From the NCBI RefSeq assembly GCF_038630985.1, contig NZ_CP152049.1, positions 686,001-750,000 of the forward strand: 64,000 nt of DNA. Reading direction: 5' to 3'. This document shows positions 50,944 to 59,237 of this stretch, one piece after another (position 1 is the stretch's first letter; each line of letters starts with the position of its first letter). The notes under the pieces are model-generated. The model had not been told where the DNA came from, did not search any database, and saw only the letters and a program-made list of their open reading frames with translations. The DNA is from Paenibacillus sp. FSL H8-0548. GTDB lineage: Bacteria; Bacillota; Bacilli; Paenibacillales; Paenibacillaceae. Both the position numbers and the translations under genes were made by a program.

Positions 50944-51951
50944 ATGGTTCGGTTAGCTTATTTAAGAACAGGGTGGGTTTCGATATTTGCAGCAGTAATC
51001 ATACTGTCGGGATGCGGAGCAGGCAACGGCAATGTGGGGGAAAGCACTGCAAATCAGCAGCAAGGCACTACGGTTGAAGCAACAAATACAGAAACAGTTG
51101 TGACGGAAGCGGAAACTAGAATCGTTACCGATCAATTCGGCGAGGTAGAAATTCCCGCTCATCCCAAACGGGTATCCGCGTTATATCGGGAGGACTATTT
51201 GGTCGCGCTGGGCATAACGCCAATTGTGCAATATTATAATCCGATGTGGGGCAAGCAGGATTATTTGCAGCTTGAAGTACCATTATTTGATGTAACGGGA
51301 AGTATAGAAGCACTGCTCGTTACGGAGCCTGATTTGATTATTGGAGCGGGAGAGGTTGACGCGGCCCAATATGAGTTGTATTCAAAGATTGCTCCTACCT
51401 ATCGCCTTCCGGATGAGGTGCTTGCGGATACACGCCAAACACTGACTACAATTGCCGATCTTATGGGTATGCCAGAGAAGGCGGAGCAGGTGTTAAAGGA
51501 TTACGAGAGCCGGATTGCTGAGGTCAAGACCAAGCTTACCGCTGCAATTGGCGATCAGAAGCTTGTTGTACTAAGAATGAATGTGGTCGACCAGTCGATT
51601 AATATTTTTGGCATCAACAATACATTTATAGGCCAGATTTTGTATAAGGATCTTGGGCTCAAGGCTCCGGCATATGCTGAGGCTATGACCGAGGGCAATG
51701 TTGTATTGTCTGAGGAGTTTATTCCCGAGCTTGGCGCCGACCATATTATCTTTCTTCCATCGAATGGCACATGGGAAGAAGAGGCTAACGCTAAAGCGTT
51801 GAAGGAAATGCTGGATAGTCCGATTTGGAAGGCTGTTCCAGCCGTGCAGCAGGGACAGGTTTATCCTGTCGAAAGATCTTATTGGCAGACTGGAGCTATT
51901 ACAGCTAATTTCAAAAAAATGGATGAACTGCTGCAGCTTCTCGCTCCATAG
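50944..51951 (+). CDS. Siderophore-binding lipoprotein, second iron locus (FeuA/FhuD class)
   Basis: A 335-residue lipoprotein with signal peptide and lipobox LSGC (Cys24), a linker rich in Thr/Asn/Gln, and the class pattern HPKRVSALYREDYLVALGITPI, TEPDLIIGAG and a C-terminal NFKKMDELLQLL. The start at 50878 is inside the Fur box, so ATG 50944 is chosen (AGGAG 11 nt upstream, and a better signal peptide). It is followed by a Btr-like regulator gene whose own C-terminal domain (YLEDFLVALDIMPVVQYSHA) resembles this protein. No permease or ATPase is in the locus. Confidence 0.9.
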   Translation: MVRLAYLRTGWVSIFAAVIILSGCGAGNGNVGESTANQQQGTTVEATNTETVVTEAETRIVTDQFGEVEIPAHPKRVSALYREDYLVALGITPIVQYYNPMWGKQDYLQLEVPLFDVTGSIEALLVTEPDLIIGAGEVDAAQYELYSKIAPTYRLPDEVLADTRQTLTTIADLMGMPEKAEQVLKDYESRIAEVKTKLTAAIGDQKLVVLRMNVVDQSINIFGINNTFIGQILYKDLGLKAPAYAEAMTEGNVVLSEEFIPELGADHIIFLPSNGTWEEEANAKALKEMLDSPIWKAVPAVQQGQVYPVERSYWQTGAITANFKKMDELLQLLAP

Positions 51952-52037
51952 AAGACAAAAGCGAATATCTTCTTCCCTGAATAGGGCAGCTTTTCAACGA
52001 TGGTTGAAGAGCGGCTCTATTTGCGTTAAACTATACT

Positions 52038-52052
52038 TGATAATTGTTCTCA
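52038..52052 (+). promoter_or_regulatory. Fur-like site before the second Btr-like gene
   Basis: TGATAAT-T-GTTCTCA matches the 7-1-7 Fur pattern (TGATAAT-N-ATTATCA) at 12 of 14 positions, 22 bp before the start codon. Confidence 0.6.
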
Positions 52053-52074
52053 TTTAAAGAATGGGGTTAAGCAT

Positions 52075-53685
52075 ATGGAAGAACAGAATAGAAAGCGGGC
52101 TTTTCCTCCGCCTATCACTTTATTTATCCTGCAGTCCATTCAATTTGTTCCTTACACTCCTAATGCCAAGCTTGCGCTGGAGAAAGCAAGCAGCTATACG
52201 CTGTTGATCTTTACGAAAGGCAGAGCTGCGGTTCGTACTTTGGATGAGGAGTTGGTTCTAGAGCAAGGGAAATGTTTGCTTCTGAGACCAGAAATGACAT
52301 TGGCTATGGAATCAGACGGCTGCTCCTATTATCTGCTTGAATTTAATCTTAGTGCTGAGGAAGAGCATACACACTCGCACAGCCTCCTTCCAGAAAAGCT
52401 GGATTTGGTTTGTGCTCCATTTGCTAAAGTGCTGGAGCTGCTTGAGGATATTTATCGAAATAGTCATGAGGCTGATGAGCTGCAGCTATACTATTGTTAT
52501 GTTCGCTTTCAAGAGCTTCTGCTGCTGCTATTCAGTCAAAATACGAACGCTGCAGTGGAAAAGAGAGGCTCAGACTCGTCTGAGCAGCACGGTGTGGAAA
52601 GATCTATTCGGCATATTCATCAGCATTATTGTGAGGTGCTTACCGTTGAGGAGCTTGCTGCCATAGCAAACATTGAACGATGGAAATATACCCGACTGTT
52701 TAAGGAAGCAACCGGGCAAGTGCCGCTTCAATATTTGAATAGCGCACGTATTGCTCAGGCCAAAAAATATTTAATGAGCGGTGAAGAAAAGCTGTCTGAT
52801 ATCGCGCAGCATGCCGGCTTTACGAATGAGTATTATTTTAACCGTCGTTTTAAGCAAAGTGTCGGAATAACGCCTGGCCAATACCGCCGCAGTCACCGGG
52901 ATCAGCCTCGAGTTGTTGCTCCTTATCTGGAGGATTTCTTGGTGGCGCTCGATATTATGCCTGTCGTTCAGTACTCTCATGCCAAATGGGGGAAGCAGGA
53001 ATATTTGGCGCTGAATCATATTCCCACGTTTGATGAGCAGGCCGGTGACTTCAAGACGCTTTCAACCTATAGTCCGGACTTCATCGTATTGCTGGACAGA
53101 TATCATGATAACGAGTATTCGCAATGCCGCAACATTTCCAGCACCTATATTGTTCGTGAGCTTAGTGAAAATTGGCGAACGCTGCTGCGTATCGTTGGTG
53201 ATTATTTTGGGCGTTCAGAGCGGGCAGAAGCGGTTATTGCCGATTATGAGGCCAAGGCGAACACGGCGCGTCAGACGTTGAACCGCTGTATGAATGGAGA
53301 GACAGTAGCCTTTCTTCGAATCTCGGCTGATCATGTTCATCAGTACACGACAGGGAGTCGTGGCTTTGCTGCAGCTGTGTTATATGGTGATCTTGGTCTA
53401 AATGGGCATCTGGCTTCTGGAAATGCTGCGGATCATGCGTCAATGATAGAAATTACGCTGGAGGATCTGTCAGCCATGACGGCAGATCATTTGTTTATCA
53501 CGTTTGATAAATGGCACAGTCAGGTTGATGGCGCGGAACGGGGGCTGCTCAAGCATCCGATCTGGTCGACACTTCCGGCTGTAAGAAGAAATCATGTATA
53601 TGAGGTCGATTTCTTGACATGGATGAATCACGGAGTTATTTCCAATACCAAAAAAATTGATGATATATTGCAAGTGCTAGCGTAG
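52075..53685 (+). CDS. Second Btr-like regulator: AraC HTH fused to a siderophore-binding domain
   Basis: A 536-residue cytoplasmic regulator. The N-terminal about 13-150 looks like a cupin-type sensor. The AraC helix-turn-helix is about 175-272 (LTVEELAAIANIERWKYTRLFK, LSDIAQHAGFTNEYYFNRRF). The C-terminal about 278-536 is a binding-protein domain (EDFLVALDIMPVVQYSHA, STYSPDFIVLLDR). Its order of domains is the same as in the protein at 1559-3190, but the two sequences differ clearly. It follows the binding-lipoprotein gene by 123 bp and probably activates it when loaded with the ferric siderophore. Confidence 0.88.
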   Translation: MEEQNRKRAFPPPITLFILQSIQFVPYTPNAKLALEKASSYTLLIFTKGRAAVRTLDEELVLEQGKCLLLRPEMTLAMESDGCSYYLLEFNLSAEEEHTHSHSLLPEKLDLVCAPFAKVLELLEDIYRNSHEADELQLYYCYVRFQELLLLLFSQNTNAAVEKRGSDSSEQHGVERSIRHIHQHYCEVLTVEELAAIANIERWKYTRLFKEATGQVPLQYLNSARIAQAKKYLMSGEEKLSDIAQHAGFTNEYYFNRRFKQSVGITPGQYRRSHRDQPRVVAPYLEDFLVALDIMPVVQYSHAKWGKQEYLALNHIPTFDEQAGDFKTLSTYSPDFIVLLDRYHDNEYSQCRNISSTYIVRELSENWRTLLRIVGDYFGRSERAEAVIADYEAKANTARQTLNRCMNGETVAFLRISADHVHQYTTGSRGFAAAVLYGDLGLNGHLASGNAADHASMIEITLEDLSAMTADHLFITFDKWHSQVDGAERGLLKHPIWSTLPAVRRNHVYEVDFLTWMNHGVISNTKKIDDILQVLA

Positions 53686-53755
53686 TGAATTGCTTGAGCG
53701 GCATGCAGAAAGTGTAGTATTTGTACAAAAACTCACTGCAGTTTGTCCATTGCGC

Positions 53756-53799
53756 TTGTATTTGCTTTAAGCCTACTATTATATTGAGAATGAATATCA
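53756..53799 (+). promoter_or_regulatory. Promoter and Fur-like site of the reductase gene
   Basis: TTGTAT (53756-53761) and TATATT (53780-53785) are 18 bp apart. TGAGAAT-G-AATATCA (53785-53799) matches the 7-1-7 Fur pattern at 12 of 14 positions and abuts the -10. Confidence 0.7.
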
Positions 53800-53824
53800 T
53801 GTGATAATGCGGGAGGAATAAGAC

Positions 53825-54862
53825 TTGACGGAGCAACTGGAATTATATGATGTGACGATTATCGGCGGCGGCCCTGCGGGGATGTATGCTGCTTTCTATA
53901 GCGGAATGAGAGATTTAAAGACGAAGCTGATCGATGCGAATGATAAGCTTGGCGGGCGTATGTTAATTTATCCGGAGAAAATGATATGGGATGTTGGAGG
54001 AGTTACGCCGATACTGTGTGAGAAGCTGATCGTTCAGCTGGAGCAGCAGGCGCAAACCTTTGATCCGACCATTGTGCTGGGCCAGCAAGTATACGGCTTG
54101 GAGAGGCTGGAGGATGGTACGTATGTGCTGGAATCGACTAATGGAGAACGGCACTGGACGCGGACGATTATTGTTGCTATTGGGCGAGGAATATTGAAGA
54201 TGGCGAAGCTGGAGCTTGAAGGAGCTGAACGATACGAGGTTTCTAATTTGCACTATACAGTTCAGGAGCTTGAGCCTTTCAGAGGGAAGCGGGTTCTTAT
54301 TTCCGGAGGCGGAAATTCGGCAGTGGATTGGGCTAATGAGCTGGAGCCGATTGCTGAGCAGGTGACGGTCGTGCACCGGCGCGATCAGTTTGGCGGACAT
54401 GAGAAGCATATTGAAAGGATGAAAAGCTCTTCCGTAGACGTGCGTACGCCTTACGAGGTAAGCCAGCTGTTCAGCAACAACGGAGAGACAATTGAGCGTG
54501 TAACGCTGCATCATGTGGAGACTGGGGAATATGAGCAGCTTTCCGTAGATGCGGTTATCGTCAACCATGGGCTGAAATCAGATTTCAGCGGCATTAAGGA
54601 CTGGGGCCTTAGCATGGATGATTGGAATGTGTTCGTTAATGCTAAGCTGGAATCAAATCTGCCAGGCATTTTTGGCGCAGGCGACTTTGCTTTTTTTGAG
54701 AGCAAATTAAATCTTATCGCAGGAGCATTCACCGATGCGGCGCTCGCTGTGAACAGCGCGAAGCTGTATATGGACCCTGAGGCGCCTCGAATGGCCTATG
54801 TTTCCTCTCATAATGCACGCTTTAAGGAGAAGAATAAAGCGCTTGGTATTGTGGAAGAATAG
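53825..54862 (+). CDS. Thioredoxin-reductase-like ferredoxin/flavodoxin-NADP+ reductase (YumC/IruO type)
   Basis: A 345-residue FAD- and NAD(P)H-binding enzyme. FAD motif [16 protein letters not shown] (about 11-26), NADPH motif [15 protein letters not shown], and C-terminal FAD motif GIFGAGDFA. The redox-active CxxC of thioredoxin reductase is absent, which is the mark of the YumC/IruO group. IruO in Staphylococcus reduces ferric siderophores and supports heme-iron release. Next to Fur sites and a siderophore-binding gene, an iron-release reductase is likely. TTG start with GGGAGGA 7 nt upstream. Confidence 0.88.
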   Translation: MTEQLELYDVTIIGGGPAGMYAAFYSGMRDLKTKLIDANDKLGGRMLIYPEKMIWDVGGVTPILCEKLIVQLEQQAQTFDPTIVLGQQVYGLERLEDGTYVLESTNGERHWTRTIIVAIGRGILKMAKLELEGAERYEVSNLHYTVQELEPFRGKRVLISGGGNSAVDWANELEPIAEQVTVVHRRDQFGGHEKHIERMKSSSVDVRTPYEVSQLFSNNGETIERVTLHHVETGEYEQLSVDAVIVNHGLKSDFSGIKDWGLSMDDWNVFVNAKLESNLPGIFGAGDFAFFESKLNLIAGAFTDAALAVNSAKLYMDPEAPRMAYVSSHNARFKEKNKALGIVEE

Positions 54863-54949
54863 CAGCAGTCTGAAAAAAAACATACTCATACGTTATTTAT
54901 AAGCTGGTTTGGGGTAATCATACTTATAGACGAAGGGAGATGTTGAACG

Positions 54950-55150
54950 ATGTCCGATTACGGTAACGAGGAACTAGAAATTCCTCAGATTAACCCCAAT
55001 AACGAGCCGGAGATTATCCCTCCGGCATCGCCTGAGATTAAGCCGGACCAGCCCATTCCAGAAATTGCTCCGGAGAGGATTCCTGAGATTAAGCCAGATG
55101 CTGCTCCTGAAGCCGTGCCTGACATACCTCCGGAAATCTCGCCTGAATGA
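54950..55150 (+). CDS. Small Pro-Glu-Ile repeat protein, 66 aa
   Basis: After a short head (MSDYGNEELEIPQINPNN) the protein is an uninterrupted run of PEI/PEx words separated by 3-6 residues (EPEIIPP, SPEIKPD, IPEIAPE, IPEIKPD, PPEISPE). No TM or signal peptide is seen. Such runs usually form extended, rigid chains. GGGAGA lies 9 nt before the ATG, and a strong terminator follows. The function is unknown. Opposite-strand frames through it are glycine-rich by chance. Confidence 0.7.
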   Translation: MSDYGNEELEIPQINPNNEPEIIPPASPEIKPDQPIPEIAPERIPEIKPDAAPEAVPDIPPEISPE

Positions 55151-55246
55151 TTTAGCCAGCAGGGCGTTGTCACACAAAGGGAGTCAGGTCACCGCTGTTT
55201 AAGTGGGGATCGGACTTTATGAAATTGAGCAATCGAGTCATTTTCG

Positions 55247-55293
55247 AAAAAATAGCCAATCAGGGTTCCAGTACCTGATCGGCTATTTTTTTT
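55247..55293 (+). terminator. Terminator after the PEI-repeat gene
   Basis: AAAAATAGCCAATCAGG pairs with CCTGATCGGCTATTTTT (one mismatch), and further T residues follow. Confidence 0.92.
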
Positions 55294-55350
55294 GATTCTA
55301 TGGCTCTCCCCCGCAGTGGCGTTAAGCCCCCATCGGATGGAGACCTATGT

Positions 55351-55550
55351 AATAGATCTATTTTTTAGACTTAATTCTGATTATTGTTCTAATTTGGGAA
55401 AAATAGATCTACATTCTAGACCAATTTCTTCTTAGAACGGTGTTTACACGGCGATTTGACTAAAATTCATGATAATAGATCTATTTTTTAGACTAAATTT
55501 TTTATTTTGGGATGGTTTGACAGGAATAGATCTATATATTAGATCTATTC
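55351..55550. repeat. Four AATAGATCTA-type short repeats
   Basis: AATAGATCTATTTTTTAGAC occurs at 55351-55370 and 55474-55493; AATAGATCTACATTCTAGAC at 55402-55421; and AATAGATCTATATATTAGAT at 55525-55544. Each centres on the palindrome AGATCT. The same words occur in the repeat pair at 3.4-3.6 kb. The surrounding 55151-55772 holds no gene. Confidence 0.88.
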
Positions 55551-55712
55551 CTTCAGGGAGCAGTGTTTGAGGGCTCTTTGGTGGAATGTGGAAGGTAGGG
55601 AGGTCAGGGAGGCGGGCTTAGTTTATTTGTTTAGCTCTGGGTCTCCAACCTAACCTATCCTACACTTACCTCAAAGCCTCTCCATGAAGGGGGATGTATG
55701 TTTACAAACTCA

Positions 55713-55721
55713 TGCTATAAT
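55713..55721 (+). promoter_or_regulatory. Extended -10 promoter of the module D kinase gene
   Basis: TGCTATAAT fits the TGn extended -10 form. The start point near 55728 puts the ATG at 55773 about 45 nt downstream. No good -35 is seen. Confidence 0.55.
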
Positions 55722-55772
55722 ACCCTTTATGAAATTACAAAAAGCAAGAAGCAGCTGGTCAAGGGGGATAAC

Positions 55773-57584
55773 ATGAACAAAATAATACTGTTTTTGCGGC
55801 ATACCTTTCTAGATCGAACGATCGTGAGAACGATTTTGTTATCGTATTTACTCGTTAATGTATTGCTATTGCTGCTGTTAGGCTACCTTTCCATTAAGGA
55901 TTCCACGAAGATGATTACAGACGAAATTATTCATTCGAGCAATAAGGTTATGGAGCAGGCAGCGCTGGGACTGAGCTTTAACCTAGAGGAATCGAAGCGC
56001 TCTCTCGTTATGCTGGCAGGAAATTATTCGGTCATTACGATGATGAAGGAAAATAATACGATCGCTATCACGAACCGACTGCAGCATGAACGCAACATTG
56101 CGGAAATTTCACAGGGTGTGAGCACGTATCAAACGTTGATCAGCGACGTGCTTATGCTGGGCAAGACAGGGTATGTCAACAATTTGGATGGCCGCAAGAC
56201 ATTGCAATGGGACTATCCGTTCCAAACGCAGCCTTGGGTTCAAGAAACGTTTCAGACCAATCCGCAGGGCAGCTTTTTCAGCATAGGGGTGCATAAGCAG
56301 GATTATTATCTGTCTACTAATATTACACGCTATAATCAGCCTTCATTATCTGTCGTACTGCAAGTTAAGGGTTATCAGGGACAGGTGCTGGGAGCCGTTA
56401 TCGCGAATTTGGATCTAAGTAAAATTAATGGCATGTTCGAGCAAAGCACCTATCAAAATAAAGGCAGCATCTTTCTCATCGACGAGAATCGTAAAATCAT
56501 TGTTCACAAGGACAGCAGCAAAATTGGTCAGACGTTGGATTTTCCTGCTGAGGAGAAGCTGTACGAGCAGCCTTCAGGCCATTTTACAGAAAAAATTGAT
56601 AGGGTTGAAACGCTTGTTATTTATCAGCCTACGGCTGTTGCAGGTTGGAAAATGTTATCGACTGTCCCGATGTCCGACATTACGAGTCAATCGCAGCCGC
56701 TTAAATCGAATCTCGGCCGTATTCTTTATGTATGCTTAATTGCGAATACGCTGATTAGTCTGCTCATTACGCTTCGCATATCGCTGCCTGTGAGAAGGCT
56801 GCTGGCAGCGCTCGACCGGATGGGCGAGGATGATTCGCTGTATGTAAAGCCGCGTGATTATCGATATCGAGAGCTTAATTATATTGGGAACAAATTCAAG
56901 GATTTAATGGGCAGAATCGATTTGCTGATTAAACAAAATTATTTGACCCAAATCAGCTTGAAGGAAGAGGAGTTGAAGACGCTCCAGGCGCAAATTAATC
57001 CGCATTTTCTTTTTAATACGCTGCAGCAACTGCAGACGGAGATCGTTTGCGGCAATACGACCGAGTCGAACCATATCGTGCTTTCACTTAGCAATTTGTT
57101 CCGTTATTCGATGAAACGGTCAGAGGAAGAGGTGGAGCTGGAGCGAGAAATTAATAATGTGTCTGATTATTTATATATACTCAACAAAAAATACAATAAC
57201 GGAATTGCCGTATCCTTTCATATCCCGAATCGTGATGTCCTGCGCTGCAAAATTCCGAAGCTCACACTCCAGCCTATTGTTGAGAACTCGATCCGTCATG
57301 GCTTTGGCGATCATGTTAGAGAAGGCAAGCTTCAGATTCTGGCGGTTTCTGGCCGCAAAGGTTTATTGATCGTCATTTCAGACAATGGGCAAGGCATGGA
57401 GAGCGCCAAGGTGAAAACGCTGAGCCGTCATATTAACAGCTCAACTCAGAAGATGGACAATATCGGCTTATACAATGTAAGTCAGCGCATCAAGCTGAAA
57501 TACGGTAACGAATATGGCATACAAATTCACAGCAGACAAGCGGTAGGCACGAGAATTTCGATTTTGCTGCCTAACATTAATTGA
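55773..57584 (+). CDS. YesM-type sensor histidine kinase, module D
   Basis: The 603-residue kinase has TM1 at about 15-41, a sensor region of about 270 residues that resembles a dCache domain (ending GWKMLSTVPM), TM2 at about 314-335 and a HAMP linker. His411 in NPHFLFNTLQQL is the phospho-acceptor. The ATPase motifs QPIVENSIRHGF and DNGQGM are intact. ATG 55773 follows AAGGGGGATAAC; the in-frame ATG at 55698 also has a ribosome site but lies upstream of the likely start point. The regulator gene follows after 30 bp. Confidence 0.9.
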   Translation: MNKIILFLRHTFLDRTIVRTILLSYLLVNVLLLLLLGYLSIKDSTKMITDEIIHSSNKVMEQAALGLSFNLEESKRSLVMLAGNYSVITMMKENNTIAITNRLQHERNIAEISQGVSTYQTLISDVLMLGKTGYVNNLDGRKTLQWDYPFQTQPWVQETFQTNPQGSFFSIGVHKQDYYLSTNITRYNQPSLSVVLQVKGYQGQVLGAVIANLDLSKINGMFEQSTYQNKGSIFLIDENRKIIVHKDSSKIGQTLDFPAEEKLYEQPSGHFTEKIDRVETLVIYQPTAVAGWKMLSTVPMSDITSQSQPLKSNLGRILYVCLIANTLISLLITLRISLPVRRLLAALDRMGEDDSLYVKPRDYRYRELNYIGNKFKDLMGRIDLLIKQNYLTQISLKEEELKTLQAQINPHFLFNTLQQLQTEIVCGNTTESNHIVLSLSNLFRYSMKRSEEEVELEREINNVSDYLYILNKKYNNGIAVSFHIPNRDVLRCKIPKLTLQPIVENSIRHGFGDHVREGKLQILAVSGRKGLLIVISDNGQGMESAKVKTLSRHINSSTQKMDNIGLYNVSQRIKLKYGNEYGIQIHSRQAVGTRISILLPNIN

Positions 57585-57614
57585 GTTGCGAGCTACAGAA
57601 GGGGAGAGGCATTT

Positions 57615-59126
57615 ATGAAATTGCTCATCGCGGACGATCAACAATCACTGCATATCTTTCTGGACAAAATGGTCCAATGGCAGTCGCTCGGCGTTACTGA
57701 AATTAAGCATGCCTATGATGGCAAGGAGGCGGTCGAGCTTGCCGAGCAGTTTTTGCCGGATCTGCTTATTATTGATATTCAGATGCCTTATTTGAACGGC
57801 ATTCAAGCATTAAAGCAAATTCAGCAGCTGCCTCATAAGCCGAAAACAATCATCTTGAGTGCGTACGACGAATTCGAATACGCTCGGGATGCGCTGCGTC
57901 TTAGCGTTGCGCAATATTTGCTCAAGCCAGTCGATACAGCCTTGCTTGAGGCTGCCTTAAAGGAGCTTATAGAGCTGATATGGATGGATCATCGAAACAA
58001 GCTGGAAGCAGTACTTGAGGATTTGCATAGGCAGGAGCCTATGAACGAAGAAGTCCTAACCACTCTGCCTTCCGTATTTCAAACGCTTGGGATCAGTCAG
58101 TATGCTGTTCTTTCCCTTATTGGCGATCTTCCTGATCGTGCTGTGATTGCTTCAACAATCAAGCAGATGGCGCCATCCATTGTGCCAATCGTCTACCCTG
58201 TCAGTTCTTCACAGTATGCTCTGCTGCTTGGCGTACCTGCTAATATGCGGCTAGATGAGCTGCTGCCGCTTTGCGAGCGAATGGCTTCTGCATGGCAGGG
58301 GGAACAGCCAGAGGGGCATATTTCCATTGGGGTTAGCGTAATTGGAGACTCTCCCGAGAGGCTCATCGATTTACTATACGAAAGCAAGCAAGCTGCTGCG
58401 ACTGGTTTCTATGCGGAGGGAACGGTATACTCGCAAACGAAGCAGTCTGTGGCAAAGCCGTGGACGCTGCAGCATTCACAAAAATTCGATAAGGAATTCG
58501 AGGAGAAGTTTTCGCTTTCTTTTTCACAGGTGGCATTGAAGGAGCTTGTTTCCAGCCTGTTCACAACGTTCAAACAGATGCAGCTTGACCCGGGCAAGGT
58601 GTACAGCTTATGTATGCACTATTTAGATATGGCGGAGCAGATCATGAAGTCATCGAATCGTTTAGACGCCCAATATGAAAAAATTACGATGTCCAGATTA
58701 AGACTGTTTCATAAAGCAAATGAATTGGAGCTGTTTATTCACTCGTTAATCGACACCCTTCTTGAACGATCGGACCCTGCAGCTGATCGAACAGAAGAAA
58801 TCATCGGGAGAATTAAATTGTATGTGGACTCCCACTATGCGGAGGATTTGTCGCTCCAGAGTGTTGCGGACGCCTTTGGGCTCGACAAGTATCAGCTTAG
58901 TCGATTATATAAGCAGCAGTTCGGCATTAACTATTGGCAGTATGTAACACAAATAAGGATGGATAAGGCAGCGGAGCTGCTCGCCGGGACGAAATTGAAA
59001 AATAGCGCAATCGCAGAAATGACGGGTTTTGTTGACGAAAGTCATTTTAGCAAAACGTTTAAGAAGCATAATGGCCTATCTCCAAAAGAGTACCGCGCCG
59101 GCAAGCAGCAGCCAGCTTCTATGTAA
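57615..59126 (+). CDS. YesN-type response regulator (REC + AraC HTH), module D
   Basis: A 503-residue regulator. Receiver with acidic ADDQ and phospho-acceptor D54 in IIDIQMPY. The C-terminal AraC double helix-turn-helix is LQSVADAFGLDKYQLSRLYK and NSAIAEMTGFVDESHFSKTF. GGGGAGAGG precedes the ATG. It is the likely activator of the importer beginning at 59238. Confidence 0.93.
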   Translation: MKLLIADDQQSLHIFLDKMVQWQSLGVTEIKHAYDGKEAVELAEQFLPDLLIIDIQMPYLNGIQALKQIQQLPHKPKTIILSAYDEFEYARDALRLSVAQYLLKPVDTALLEAALKELIELIWMDHRNKLEAVLEDLHRQEPMNEEVLTTLPSVFQTLGISQYAVLSLIGDLPDRAVIASTIKQMAPSIVPIVYPVSSSQYALLLGVPANMRLDELLPLCERMASAWQGEQPEGHISIGVSVIGDSPERLIDLLYESKQAAATGFYAEGTVYSQTKQSVAKPWTLQHSQKFDKEFEEKFSLSFSQVALKELVSSLFTTFKQMQLDPGKVYSLCMHYLDMAEQIMKSSNRLDAQYEKITMSRLRLFHKANELELFIHSLIDTLLERSDPAADRTEEIIGRIKLYVDSHYAEDLSLQSVADAFGLDKYQLSRLYKQQFGINYWQYVTQIRMDKAAELLAGTKLKNSAIAEMTGFVDESHFSKTFKKHNGLSPKEYRAGKQQPASM

Positions 59127-59199
59127 GCGTGCAATAAAGTACAAAAAGTCGCGCAACGATGTAAATTCATCAACTCCCGTTAAAGCGTTATCATCATAG

Positions 59200-59213
59200 T
59201 GAAAGTGCTTACA
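59200..59213 (+). promoter_or_regulatory. Candidate catabolite-responsive element (cre) before module D importer
   Basis: TGAAAGTGCTTACA matches the consensus TGWAANCGNTNWCA at 13 of 14 positions, the only miss being the C of the central CG. It is 25 bp before the binding-protein start, which suits CcpA repression. Confidence 0.6.
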
Positions 59214-59237
59214 AAAACGATATAGGGGGAACACAGC

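Noticed and set aside
54974..55177. Minus-strand glycine-rich ORFs (glycine-zipper look)
   Set aside because: Exact antisense of the Pro-Glu-Ile repeat gene; GGxISG words are the reverse of PEI codons, and no ribosome site was found.
55351..55550. CRISPR-like short repeats
   Set aside because: Only four short words with irregular spacing of 50-70 bp and no cas genes.
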